Assembly: GCA_963805795.1 (NCBI GenBank)
Contig: CAWDVG010000004.1
Location: 1 to 64,000, forward strand
Length of the DNA: 64,000 nucleotides
Direction of reading: 5' to 3'
Origin: CAWARU01 sp963805795
GTDB lineage: Bacteria; Pseudomonadota; Gammaproteobacteria; UBA6186; Azoamicaceae
The translations under genes and the position numbers were made by a program. The notes under the pieces are model-generated. The model did not search any database, was not told the origin of the DNA, and worked only from the letters and a program-made list of their open reading frames with translations. Shown one piece after another: positions 18,597 through 27,332 of the stretch. Every line of letters begins with the position of its first letter. Within the stretch, counting starts at the first letter, position 1.

Positions 18597-19640
18597 TTAT
18601 GAAGTCACTTCGAGCCTCTGTTTTTGCATTCTGTGCGCTTCTTGTTGCGCGCGCCCTTTTTCTTGTAATTGCCAAATCAGTTTTAATGTCTTTAGTGCTT
18701 CCTTGCCTGTTACACCTAAGGCAATACCACTTCGCACCGACTGCACAAAGTTTAATATTTCGGCTGTTAAGGCATCTTGTTTATGAACGGCAATTTGTTC
18801 TATCTGATTATTATTACTATTATTGCTATTATTATTACTATGATTATTATTGTTATTACCACGATGCAACCAAATTTCTTGAGTTAAGAAATCCAAGGTA
18901 AAATGGCCTCCATCGGTTGTAACTTCTAGTTTACGTACTTTTTTCTGCGTCATACGGCTCGCAGAAATATTGGCTACCGCACCATCTTCGAATGCAACTA
19001 AGGCACTTGCAAAATCTGCTTCACCTGCTTTAAAATGTTCAATGGTTTGAATTGAAATGTCTCTTACCGGTTTATTCATGAATGACAATATAATATCCAG
19101 ATCATGAGTCATTAAATCCAGAATAACATCCACATCGACTGCTCTTTGTACATTTAGATTTAAGCGTTCTGTATTCATAATTTGAATACGATGTTGCTTA
19201 TTTATTAATTCCTTGGAAAGTTGTTGTATAGCCGCATTAAATCGTTCGACATGTCCAACCAGAAGCATTAATTTGTTTTTTTCTGCAAGATGAATTAATT
19301 CTAAACATTGTGCCTCTGTCACGGCCAACGGTTTTTCAATTAAACAATGAATATGATTCGAAAGACATTGCCGCCCAACTTCCAAATGCAAAATAGAGGG
19401 CACAGCCACAATGGCTGCTTCTACTTTTCCAATTAACTCGTCCACATGAGTACAAGCCAAAATACCAAAACGAGCAGCCATTTCTAAAGCTTTATTTTTA
19501 TCAAGTTCCACCACGGCGACCAGTTCAACTTCTTTTAGCTGGCTACAAATGCGCAAATGATGTTGCCCCATCATCCCGGCGCCAATCACCGCTATTTTAA
19601 GTGGTTTAACATCAGAAAATTTAATAGGCGGATGCGACAT
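18597..19640 (-). CDS. Gfo/Idh/MocA family oxidoreductase (nucleotide-sugar 3-dehydrogenase type)
   Basis: I start this 347-residue NAD(P)-dependent oxidoreductase at MSHPPIKF (19640, leader AAGAAAGAG) rather than at 19691. The Rossmann motif is AVIGAGMMGQHH, and the family block is CLIEKPLAV with the conserved EKP lysine; VDVILDLMTHDLDI supplies the active-site His/Asp region. The resemblance is to WlbA-type enzymes that oxidise C3 of UDP-N-acetylhexosaminuronate. The next gene is an aminotransferase, which fits that two-step route. An Asn-rich insert (about 18 residues, with a few Ser and His) encoded by an ATT-rich microsatellite at 18808-18858 sits in the C-terminal domain and is unusual. 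The 5' end overlaps the aminotransferase stop by 20 nt, indicating coupled translation. Confidence 0.85.
   Translation of the reverse strand: MSHPPIKFSDVKPLKIAVIGAGMMGQHHLRICSQLKEVELVAVVELDKNKALEMAARFGILACTHVDELIGKVEAAIVAVPSILHLEVGRQCLSNHIHCLIEKPLAVTEAQCLELIHLAEKNKLMLLVGHVERFNAAIQQLSKELINKQHRIQIMNTERLNLNVQRAVDVDVILDLMTHDLDIILSFMNKPVRDISIQTIEHFKAGEADFASALVAFEDGAVANISASRMTQKKVRKLEVTTDGGHFTLDFLTQEIWLHRGNNNNNHSNNNSNNSNNNQIEQIAVHKQDALTAEILNFVQSVRSGIALGVTGKEALKTLKLIWQLQEKGRAQQEAHRMQKQRLEVTS
18808..18858 (-). repeat. Trinucleotide-type microsatellite coding for an Asn tract
   Basis: About 50 bases of mostly ATT/ACT triplets (AAT/AGT on the coding strand) inside the Gfo/Idh gene encode the Asn/Ser run. 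It is in frame, so length changes would be tolerated. Confidence 0.75.
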
Positions 19641-20799
19641 TCGATACTCTTTCTTGTTGATTTTGTTCAGAAAGGAGAGATTCTTTAACACCCGTAATAA
19701 TTCTTTCTTGCAGTTCTACATCCAAATAAGGGTGCATAGGCAAGCTTAAGACGTTCTCTGCAAGCATTTCAGAAATATATAAAGTTCCTGCAGTAGGATA
19801 TTGTTTAAATGCTAGTTGCTTATGTAAGGGTTTAGGATAATGAATGGCGGTAGGGATCCCCTTACTTTCAAGGCTTTTAATCACTTTATTTCGATCTTGG
19901 TTCTTTAAACAAATCGTATATTGTGCCCAGGCCGAAGTAGAATGTTCATTCACCAAAGGAACCGTCACGACCTCTTTTAAATGATCAGAGTAATACTGTG
20001 CTATTTTCTGTCGAAGCAACATTTCTTCTTCGAAAATGGCTAATTTTTCTATTAGAATCGCAGCTTGTAGGGTATCTAAACGACCCGTCGTTCCCACTCT
20101 AACATTATCATACTTTTCTTTGCCCTGACCATGCACGCGAATGCTTTTAATAATCTCTGCCAGATTATCATCATTCGTAAAGATGGCGCCTCCATCTCCA
20201 TAACATCCTAAGGGTTTAGCGGGATAAAAACTGGTTGCAGTGACTAATCCAAGCGTACCCACTTTTCTAGCCTTGTATGTTGCACCAAAACTTTGCGCTG
20301 CATCTGCCATTAACCAAAGATCATGTTTTTGACACAATTTTTCTAGCAGGTCGTAATCAGCAGGTTGGCCATATAAGTCTACGGAAATCAACGCTCGTGG
20401 TTTCAAACCCAATTCTTTAGCTATACCGATGCCCTTCTCAAGATTATTTGGATCAATATTAAACGTATCGGGTAATACATCAATAAAAATAGGTGTTGCC
20501 CCTAAGAAAGCAACGACACCTGCAGTTGCTGCAAACGTAAAAGAAGGAACAAACACTGCATCACCGGGTTTTATGCCCTTTGCCATTAACACGAGTGCTA
20601 AGGCATCGGTACCACTCGAACAGGTAATGCTATGTTTAGCATCACAATATTCAGATAATTTTTTTTCAAGCTCAGAAACTTCAGGCCCCATGATATAAAT
20701 TCCATGTTCTAATACCTGATGGATGGCGCGTTCGATACGATCACCAAGACGTTTTTTTTGGGATTGTAAATCAATAAATGAAATATTGGTTTTGTTCAT
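19621..20799 (-). CDS. DegT/DnrJ/EryC1/StrS family sugar aminotransferase
   Basis: A 392-residue PLP-dependent aminotransferase of nucleotide-sugar biosynthesis. The family marks are SSGTDALALVL (61-71, phosphate binding), SVDLYGQPADYD (139-150), MADAAQSFGA (164-173, the cofactor Asp) and SFYPAKPLGCYGDGG (190-204), in which K195 is the predicted Schiff-base lysine. Length is normal for the family. It converts a 3- or 4-keto sugar nucleotide to the amino sugar using glutamate. With the overlapping Gfo/Idh oxidoreductase it probably makes a 3-amino sugar for surface polysaccharide. It is transcribed away from the tRNA-Ser and epimerase side. Confidence 0.9.
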   Translation of the reverse strand: MNKTNISFIDLQSQKKRLGDRIERAIHQVLEHGIYIMGPEVSELEKKLSEYCDAKHSITCSSGTDALALVLMAKGIKPGDAVFVPSFTFAATAGVVAFLGATPIFIDVLPDTFNIDPNNLEKGIGIAKELGLKPRALISVDLYGQPADYDLLEKLCQKHDLWLMADAAQSFGATYKARKVGTLGLVTATSFYPAKPLGCYGDGGAIFTNDDNLAEIIKSIRVHGQGKEKYDNVRVGTTGRLDTLQAAILIEKLAIFEEEMLLRQKIAQYYSDHLKEVVTVPLVNEHSTSAWAQYTICLKNQDRNKVIKSLESKGIPTAIHYPKPLHKQLAFKQYPTAGTLYISEMLAENVLSLPMHPYLDVELQERIITGVKESLLSEQNQQERVSNVASAY

Positions 20800-21078
20800 C
20801 AGTTTGTCATCCTTCTTGAGTTCCTCAGCTTTCTATCTAAAACTAAAGCTGTGGCTTAGAATATATAGCCGAAGATATTGTACACTATCTAGTTGCTAGC
20901 TCCAAACTAGAGGTCTACAACAAGTATCCACTATTATCCGCTATTACTATTATCCGCTATAAATAGTATCTACTAGCAGTTAATAGCAGTTTGTAACAGT
21001 TAAGAGCAGCAGCTATTTAACTTAAGTTGCTTGCACAAAGTATAAGTCTGCTGTATTCTCATGCTCTTTGACTCATCT
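20800..21078. other. Intergenic region between divergent sugar genes
   Basis: It contains short direct repeats (CTATTATCCG and CTAGCAG/TTAGCAG-like units around 20930-21010) and no gene. Promoters for the aminotransferase operon and for the tRNA-Ser are expected here. Confidence 0.5.
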
Positions 21079-21169
<91 letters not shown>

Positions 21170-21239
21170 GCTAAGTCTAGAAACTCTCGAACTTCAGAAC
21201 ATCAACATATAAACAGAGGTATTAAAAGGTATTAAGCAA

Positions 21240-22304
21240 ATGACAATCTTAGTAACCGGTGCTGCTGGCTTCATTGGCTATCATCTTTGCCAAAAATTAT
21301 TAGAGCGTGGTGAAAAGGTGATCGGAATTGATAATCTCAATCCCTATTATGATGTCACACTAAAAGAAAATCGAGTTAACCTACTTAAATCAAAAACCAA
21401 TTTTTCTTTTCATACTTTGCACATTGAAGATAGGCAACAAATGGCATCTTTTGCAGCCACACATCCTGAAATTCAGCATGTTGTCCATTTAGCTGCACAG
21501 GCTGGTGTTAGATATTCGATTGAAAATCCTTATGCCTATGCAGATTCAAACTTGTTAGGACATCTGACTTTATTGGAAGTCTGCCGAGCTTTACCCCATT
21601 TAAAACATTTTGTGTATGCCAGTAGCTCCTCCGTTTATGGTGCTAATCAAAAACTACCCTTTTCGATTGATGATCCTGTTGATCAACCCATTTCATTGTA
21701 TGCGGCCACAAAACGTTCTTGCGAATTGGTTTCATATAGTTATAGTCATTTATTTGGAATACCAAGCTCTGGACTTCGTTTCTTTACGGTGTATGGGCCT
21801 TGGGGCCGGCCCGATATGTCTGCATTTTTATTCACCAAAGCTATTATTGCAGAACAAGAATTGCCTGTATTTAACCATGGAAACATGAGAAGAAACTTTA
21901 CTTTTATTGATGACGTGATCCAGGGTACTATTGCCTGCTTGGATACGCCTCCTGCAGCTTCTGCAGTTTCTATCCCATCTTCTATATCTTCCGTCGCTTC
22001 TACATCCTCTACAGCGGCTTCTTCTGTGCCACATACTTATGTACCACATACTTCTGTGCCACATAGAATTTACAATATTGGCAATAATCGATCTGAACCC
22101 TTAATGTATTTTATTGAAACTTTAGAAAATATTATTGGAAAAAAAGCCAAAATTCGTTTCGAAGGTATGCAAGCAGGCGATGTAAAAGAAACCATTGCAG
22201 ACATTTCAGAGTCCACCCGCGTTCTAGGTTTTATGCCGAAAACCAATATTGAAGCAGGCCTTAGTCAATTTGTTGCCTGGTATAGGAGTTATTATGGCGT
22301 TTGA
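21240..22304 (+). CDS. NAD-dependent nucleotide-sugar epimerase (UDP-glucuronate 4-epimerase-like)
   Basis: A 354-residue extended short-chain dehydrogenase. TGAAGFIGYHL is the NAD-binding GxxGxxG motif and YAATKRSCEL the catalytic YxxxK. DNLNPYYDVTLKENR and GVRYSIENPYAYADSNLLG are typical of CapI/LspL-type UDP-glucuronate 4-epimerases. The product should be a C4-inverted UDP-uronic acid for capsule, O-antigen or another glycan. An odd Ala/Ser/Thr-rich insert (about residues 237-275, ending with a repeated VPHT unit) interrupts the region before RIYNIGNN, where relatives have a short loop. The next gene, which makes UDP-uronates, overlaps by 11 nt. Confidence 0.87.
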   Translation: MTILVTGAAGFIGYHLCQKLLERGEKVIGIDNLNPYYDVTLKENRVNLLKSKTNFSFHTLHIEDRQQMASFAATHPEIQHVVHLAAQAGVRYSIENPYAYADSNLLGHLTLLEVCRALPHLKHFVYASSSSVYGANQKLPFSIDDPVDQPISLYAATKRSCELVSYSYSHLFGIPSSGLRFFTVYGPWGRPDMSAFLFTKAIIAEQELPVFNHGNMRRNFTFIDDVIQGTIACLDTPPAASAVSIPSSISSVASTSSTAASSVPHTYVPHTSVPHRIYNIGNNRSEPLMYFIETLENIIGKKAKIRFEGMQAGDVKETIADISESTRVLGFMPKTNIEAGLSQFVAWYRSYYGV

Positions 22305-23817
22305 AGATTTTTCCCCTAAAATTGCTGTGATCGGTTTGGGGTATGTTGGACTTCCATTGGCAATTGCTCTGGCAAGACATTTTCCAGTTTTGGGTTTTGA
22401 TATTAATGAAACACGTATTCAGGAACTCCAAAAAAACTATGATCGTACCGATGAAATTGACAAAGAACAATTACAAAATTCTACTCTCCGTACCTCTTCC
22501 CAAATCGATGATTTAAAACGTTTGGAGGAACTGCCCTCTTTCAATCTCAATCATATGGTTCAGAAAAAGGATAACCAACAGGCAAATAAAAAATTAGCAG
22601 AAAATCTAAAGTTAAATAGCATGAGTCAAGATAACGAGAGCGACCAAGAAAAAAATACTCCACTCGTTTTCATCGTGACCGTCCCCACTCCAGTAACGAA
22701 AGATAATATGCCCGATCTAACACCACTCAAAAAAGCTTCAGAAACCGTTGCCAAAGTCCTAAAAAAAGGGTCTATTGTGGTATTTGAAAGTACGGTATAC
22801 CCCGGTGTAACCGAAGACTTTTGCGGACCTATTTTAGAAGATATATCCGGACTTAAAGCAGGACAAGATTTTTACTTAGGTTATTCCCCCGAACGTATTA
22901 ACCCGGGTGATAAAGAACATGCACTTGAACGCATCGCCAAGGTCGTTTCAGGGCAAACAGATGAGATTGCGCAAAAACTAAAACATATCTATGGAAAAAT
23001 CAATGGTGACAATATCTTTGTTGCAAAAAATATCAAAACTGCAGAAGCTGCAAAGGTGATAGAAAATGCACAACGTGATATTAATATTGCTTTTATCAAT
23101 GAAATTGCTACTATCGTAGGAAAATTAGGAATATCCATTTATGATGTTTTAGCTGCAGCAGAAACCAAATGGAATTTTATTAAATTTAAACCAGGTTTGG
23201 TTGGCGGGCATTGCATTGGGGTTGATCCTTATTATCTAGCCGATTGTGCTCGCAAACTGGGACATGAACCTGAAGTGATATTGTCCGGTCGTCGTATTAA
23301 TGAAAACATGGGAAAATTTATTGCTGATTCGGTGCACAACGCTTTAGTCAAACAAAAGAATAACAGGGGCGACAAAGGTTCTGATAAGGGCCAGCACCAA
23401 GGTCATGATGAGTATAAGAGCAAGAGCAATAACAATGGCAATATCAACGTGGAAAAAGACAAGACAAGAATTCTCGTATTGGGTTTAACTTTTAAAGAAG
23501 GCACGTCTGATTTGCGCAATACCAAGGTGAGCGATGTTTTGAATAGCTTACGCTCTTTAGACTACATCGTCGATGTACATGATCCCAGAGCGCTTTCTAT
23601 AGAGGCTAAAATGTATTTGGATGAACATTTGCTCCCTTCTTTAGATGATCTGACACCCTATGACTGTGTTTTGGGCGCTGTGCCCCATAAGGAATACTTA
23701 AACTTATCCCTAGATATATTCCAGAAACTTCTTAAACCTAACGGTTTACTAGCTGATTTGAAGAGCATGTGGCGTCATTGGGAATTACCTGAAGGAATTG
23801 AGTATTGGAGCTTGTAA
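22294..23817 (+). CDS. UDP-sugar 6-dehydrogenase (WbpO/TviB type)
   Basis: I start at MAFEDFSPKIAVIGLGYVGL (22294, AGGAG 5 nt upstream), giving 507 residues against about 420-430 in the family. The NAD motif is GLGYVG, and GFDINETRIQEL is typical of WbpO/TviB enzymes, which oxidise UDP-N-acetylhexosamine to the uronic acid. The catalytic cysteine is in VGGHCIGVDPYY, and the C-terminal motif is LGLTFKEGTSDLRNTK. Two low-complexity inserts explain the extra length: about 70 residues (RTDEIDK through DQEKNTP) and about 35 residues (KQKNNRGDKGSDKG through NGNINVEKD). It overlaps the epimerase upstream and the glycosyltransferase downstream by about a dozen bases each, forming one operon. Confidence 0.9.
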   Translation: MAFEDFSPKIAVIGLGYVGLPLAIALARHFPVLGFDINETRIQELQKNYDRTDEIDKEQLQNSTLRTSSQIDDLKRLEELPSFNLNHMVQKKDNQQANKKLAENLKLNSMSQDNESDQEKNTPLVFIVTVPTPVTKDNMPDLTPLKKASETVAKVLKKGSIVVFESTVYPGVTEDFCGPILEDISGLKAGQDFYLGYSPERINPGDKEHALERIAKVVSGQTDEIAQKLKHIYGKINGDNIFVAKNIKTAEAAKVIENAQRDINIAFINEIATIVGKLGISIYDVLAAAETKWNFIKFKPGLVGGHCIGVDPYYLADCARKLGHEPEVILSGRRINENMGKFIADSVHNALVKQKNNRGDKGSDKGQHQGHDEYKSKSNNNGNINVEKDKTRILVLGLTFKEGTSDLRNTKVSDVLNSLRSLDYIVDVHDPRALSIEAKMYLDEHLLPSLDDLTPYDCVLGAVPHKEYLNLSLDIFQKLLKPNGLLADLKSMWRHWELPEGIEYWSL

Positions 23818-24977
23818 CAGATCGAAGCAAAAAACTACTGTTTCTAATTGCTGAAGACAGTACTTTTTGTACTCATCGAATCAATCTAGCCAAAGCAGCT
23901 ATCAAGGCTGGTTATCAAGTCGCCATCGCAACTCGCTGCAGTCAATATCAATCATTCATTGAAGCAGCTGGAATCCAGGTTTTCCCTTTAAAAAAATTTA
24001 ATCGTTCGAGCTTAAACCCTTGGCAACAAATCCAAAGCTTGCGGGAATTGCAAAAGATTTACAAAGAATACCAACCGGATATTTCGCACCATGTTGCCAT
24101 GAAACCGGTGATTTTTGGTTCCCTCATTGCAAGATTCAATCATATTCCAAAAGTTATCAATGCTCTGGGTGGCTTAGGCTATATTTTTACTAATGTGAAT
24201 GAAACAAAATGGGCAAAAAAAATTAAAAAGTTTTTTTTGCGCAAAGTCGTAATACAGTTATTTCAATGGATATTCTCTCATGCAAACACCGATCTTATAC
24301 TACAAAATCCCGATGACATTAAAACCTTAGTGAGTTCTGGGGCAATTCCCGAAAATAAAATCACGTTAATCCGAGGTGCTGGGGTCGATATTCAAGCTTT
24401 TTCAGCAAAACCCCCTTTTCCTCAACAAACCCCTATTGTTATTAGCTGCATTTCGCGTTTGTTATGGGATAAAGGTATTGGTGAATTGGTGGATGCTGCT
24501 AAAATCATACAAGATCAAGGCATTGCAGCTAAAATCATTTTATATGGGGCCCCCAATCCTGCCAACCCTACTTCCATCCCCTTAGCAACAATTCAAGCCT
24601 GGCATGAAGCAAATATTATTGAATGGCGCGGTCATTGTCTTGATGTCGCAAAAGCTTATGCAGACTGCCATATCGCTGTGTTACCTTCTTATCGCGAAGG
24701 TTTACCTAAAACCTTACTAGAAGCTGCAAGTTCAGCAAGACCGATTGTTAGTACTGATGTTCCCGGTTGCAGAGAAGTGGTACAGGATCAAGAAAATGGC
24801 CTGTTAGTTCCCTTCAAAGATGCAAAGGCGTTGGCAGCAGCTTTAATTCTACTTTGCAAAGACGACGCTTTAAGACAAAAAATGGGAGAAGCGGGACGAC
24901 GCCGTGTGGAGCAGTTTTTTTGTGATAGTTTGATTCATCAACAAACTTTAGCTTTATATATACCCAAAGCATTTTAA
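23805..24977 (+). CDS. Family 4 glycosyltransferase
   Basis: A 390-residue GT-B retaining glycosyltransferase from a TTG start (AAGGA 8 nt upstream), overlapping the dehydrogenase by 13 nt. The N-terminal domain has LLFLIAEDSTFCTHRINLAKAA in order. The C-terminal domain has CISRLLWDKGIGELVDAA and the nucleotide-sugar-binding motif EGLPKTLLEAASSARPIVST. It is similar to CapM/WbpX-like enzymes in polysaccharide assembly. It probably transfers the uronic acid made by the two preceding genes to a lipid-linked acceptor at the inner membrane. Donor and acceptor are inferred from context. Confidence 0.88.
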   Translation: MELVTDRSKKLLFLIAEDSTFCTHRINLAKAAIKAGYQVAIATRCSQYQSFIEAAGIQVFPLKKFNRSSLNPWQQIQSLRELQKIYKEYQPDISHHVAMKPVIFGSLIARFNHIPKVINALGGLGYIFTNVNETKWAKKIKKFFLRKVVIQLFQWIFSHANTDLILQNPDDIKTLVSSGAIPENKITLIRGAGVDIQAFSAKPPFPQQTPIVISCISRLLWDKGIGELVDAAKIIQDQGIAAKIILYGAPNPANPTSIPLATIQAWHEANIIEWRGHCLDVAKAYADCHIAVLPSYREGLPKTLLEAASSARPIVSTDVPGCREVVQDQENGLLVPFKDAKALAAALILLCKDDALRQKMGEAGRRRVEQFFCDSLIHQQTLALYIPKAF

Positions 24978-25067
24978 GTTGCGACAAGGCGCCGGCGAAA
25001 ATGAGCAGTGCAGCGTACAAATGCGTATGTGAGCTGCGATATCTTCGCCGGCAACACAGTCGCAGCT
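24977..25067. repeat. Imperfect long palindrome (ERIC/MITE-like)
   Basis: Arms of about 23 bp (AGTTGCGACAAGGCGCCGGC with GAA, against the reverse complement of TTCGCCGGCAACACAGTCGC with AGCT) flank a 44-bp centre. It is GC-richer than its surroundings and lies between convergent genes. It could fold as a transcript hairpin for both genes or be an intergenic palindromic mobile repeat. Confidence 0.6.
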
Positions 25068-25103
25068 GGAAAGGTGAAGGATATCATAGTTGGCAAGAGG
25101 GCC

Positions 25104-25880
25104 CTAGGTCCTAATACCCATGCCGCGATTCATCAACCAAACGGTCAAACTATATAAAGCCACAATAAAGGCAAAAATCACCAGCAAAGCAGTGACGAGA
25201 TCAACATCAGAATATCCTAACATGCCATAACGAAAAGCATTTACCATATAAAAAATAGGATTCATATAGGTAACTTTTTGCCAAAACTCTGGCAGCATAT
25301 GAATCGAGTAAAATACGCCGCCCAAATAGGTTAAGGGCGTTAAAATAAAAGTGGGGACTAGGTTAATATCATCAAATTTTTTGGCAAATATGCCATTCAA
25401 AAGTCCGGCTAAAGAAAATAAAGTGGCGGTTAAGATTCCTACTAAAATAATAATGCCAATGTTCATGATAGGCAATTTCGTAAAGCATAAAGATAAAATC
25501 ATCACTAAAAGCCCAACAACCAGACCTCTAGCCATTCCACCGAGTAGATAACCCCAAATAATAATACTATTAGGCGTTGGGGAAACCAACATTTCTTCTA
25601 AACTTCGCTGAAATTTTGATCCAAAAAAAGAGGCAACCACATTGGCATAGGAATTGGTGATGACCGCCATCATCACCAAACCTGGGACAATATATTCTAT
25701 ATAGGTATACCCGGCCATATCACCAATACGAGGACCAATTAAATTACCAAAAATCAAAAAATACAGACCCATAGTAATAACGGGCGGCAATAAGGTTTGA
25801 CTCCAGATTCTTAAAAATCGAACGATTTCGCGTCTTAGAATGGTGTAGAGTGAAATACTGTTTTCTTTAATTCTTAACAT
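25104..25880 (-). CDS. ABC-2 type transporter permease (YadH-like)
   Basis: A 258-residue inner-membrane protein with about six hydrophobic segments and the ABC-2 signature near FGSKFQRSLEEMLVSPTPNS. SLAGLLNGIFAKKFDDINLV and FILTPLTYLGGVFYSI are typical of YadH. It pairs with the ATPase gene 73 bp upstream on the same strand. The E. coli YadGH counterpart has no firm substrate; here the nearby polysaccharide genes make a glycan or lipid cargo possible but unproven. Confidence 0.9.
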   Translation of the reverse strand: MLRIKENSISLYTILRREIVRFLRIWSQTLLPPVITMGLYFLIFGNLIGPRIGDMAGYTYIEYIVPGLVMMAVITNSYANVVASFFGSKFQRSLEEMLVSPTPNSIIIWGYLLGGMARGLVVGLLVMILSLCFTKLPIMNIGIIILVGILTATLFSLAGLLNGIFAKKFDDINLVPTFILTPLTYLGGVFYSIHMLPEFWQKVTYMNPIFYMVNAFRYGMLGYSDVDLVTALLVIFAFIVALYSLTVWLMNRGMGIRT

Positions 25881-25953
25881 TACATACTTCCTAATAAATT
25901 TCCTAATTCATCTCGTATATCCAATTTAACTCTACAATCTACATATGCCCAAT

Positions 25954-26865
25954 TTATACCTTATTGGTTAATTGCAAAAACAATTCCTCAAGCCGATTGG
26001 TTTTATTGCGCATACTGATCACCTCGATATTTTTTTCAGAAAGCACTGAAAAAATATCGTTGAGATTTAATGTTTTAGGGAATGTGATAGAAAGTGTGGT
26101 TTCATCCATCATTTCTGTATCACAATCTTGGATAAAAGGTGTTTCAGATATGGGATTTTTTAAATCCAATATTATCACTTCCGTATTTAATCTCGTGAGC
26201 AGCTCTTTAACGGTAGTATTTTCTACTATCTGTCCTTTATCAATAATGGCAACCTTACGGCAAAGTGTTTCTGCTTCTTCTAAATAATGCGTTGTTAAAA
26301 TAATCGTAATACCTTGTTGATTAATTTCTTGCAGAAAAGACCACATCGATCGCCGAATTTCAATATCCACTCCTGCCGTTGGCTCATCTAAAATCAGCAT
26401 CTTGGGTTCATGCACCAATGCCCGAGCAATCATGAGACGCCGCTTCATGCCTCCCGATAACATGCGTGCAGAGTGATGACGTTTTTCCCAGAGGCCTAAC
26501 TTTTTTAAATAATGTTCCGCTCGAACCAATGCAAGAGATCTCGATATTCCATAGAATCCCGCCTGATTCACGATAATGTCGAGTACTTTTTCAAAAATAT
26601 TAAAATTATATTCTTGAGGTACCACCCCAATAAAAGTTTTGGCATCTGCAAAATTCTTATCTATATCCTGATCAAAAATAGAGACGGTTCCACTATCTTT
26701 ATTGACCAGAGAAGTAATAATACCAATGGTCGTGGTTTTACCTGCGCCGTTAGGCCCCAAGAGCGCAAAAAAATCACCTGGTTCTACTTCTAAATCTATC
26801 CCTTTCAGGGCCACCTGGCTTGAGCCATAGGTTTTTTTAAGGTTTCGAATTTGTAAAGCTTTCAT
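25954..26865 (-). CDS. ABC transporter ATP-binding protein (YadG-like)
   Basis: A 303-residue ATPase with Walker A GPNGAGKTT, signature LSGGMKRRLMIARAL, Walker B LILDEPTAGVD, and the switch histidine in LTTHYLEEAE. The drug/polysaccharide-exporter-type C-terminal tail (about 70 residues) is present. It forms a half-transporter with the permease encoded just downstream. Confidence 0.92.
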   Translation of the reverse strand: MKALQIRNLKKTYGSSQVALKGIDLEVEPGDFFALLGPNGAGKTTTIGIITSLVNKDSGTVSIFDQDIDKNFADAKTFIGVVPQEYNFNIFEKVLDIIVNQAGFYGISRSLALVRAEHYLKKLGLWEKRHHSARMLSGGMKRRLMIARALVHEPKMLILDEPTAGVDIEIRRSMWSFLQEINQQGITIILTTHYLEEAETLCRKVAIIDKGQIVENTTVKELLTRLNTEVIILDLKNPISETPFIQDCDTEMMDETTLSITFPKTLNLNDIFSVLSEKNIEVISMRNKTNRLEELFLQLTNKV

Positions 26866-27332
26866 GGATACTCACTTAACAGTGTCACAGCTAATGGTAT
26901 TAAAACGCCGGATAACATGGGAACACCTAACAACATGGGAACATCAAATCAGACTCATATCTCTGGACGCCGACCTACGCTTAAGGTCTTTTATCGACCT
27001 ATATACTCTCTTACGGATTCTTACAAGCCTTTATGGATTCTACCACAATTGGAAGAAACAATTTTACCATTTTTATGGACTCCATTACAGCTCCTAAAAA
27101 GCGAGTGGCTTCGCCTCCTGTAATAGCCCGATGATCAAAAGTCGTGCTAAGGACATCTTAAATACAAAAGGTGTGTATATACAAAGCAAGATAATACCTT
27201 CTGTGATTGTTTTTGATCTATAATGATAATATAGATATTCTCTAAATGAAAAGACGGTAGTACAAGATTAAATAACACAAAAGCTCAGAGATAATAAATA
27301 TATGACTGGGCTGATGGTTTATGGGGACAAGA
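26866..27332. other. Intergenic region with a relic of the E2 gene
   Basis: No intact gene. It contains a relic of the acyltransferase 3' end (27078-27155) and two near copies of AACATGGGAACA around 26918-26945. An AT-rich stretch at 27180-27330 should hold the promoter of the next gene (a TATAAT hexamer lies near 27219). Confidence 0.5.
27078..27155 (-). pseudogene. Duplicated 3' fragment of the 2-oxoacid dehydrogenase E2 gene
   Basis: On the minus strand it reads LSTTFDHRAITGGEATRFLG and AVMESIK, matching the end of the intact E2 protein (LALTFDHRAVTGGEATRFLG, AVMQSLQA) encoded from 29745. Only the last ~28 codons are present and the divergence is moderate. The repeat-rich gene 27333-29651 lies exactly between this relic and the intact E2 gene. 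Confidence 0.85.
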
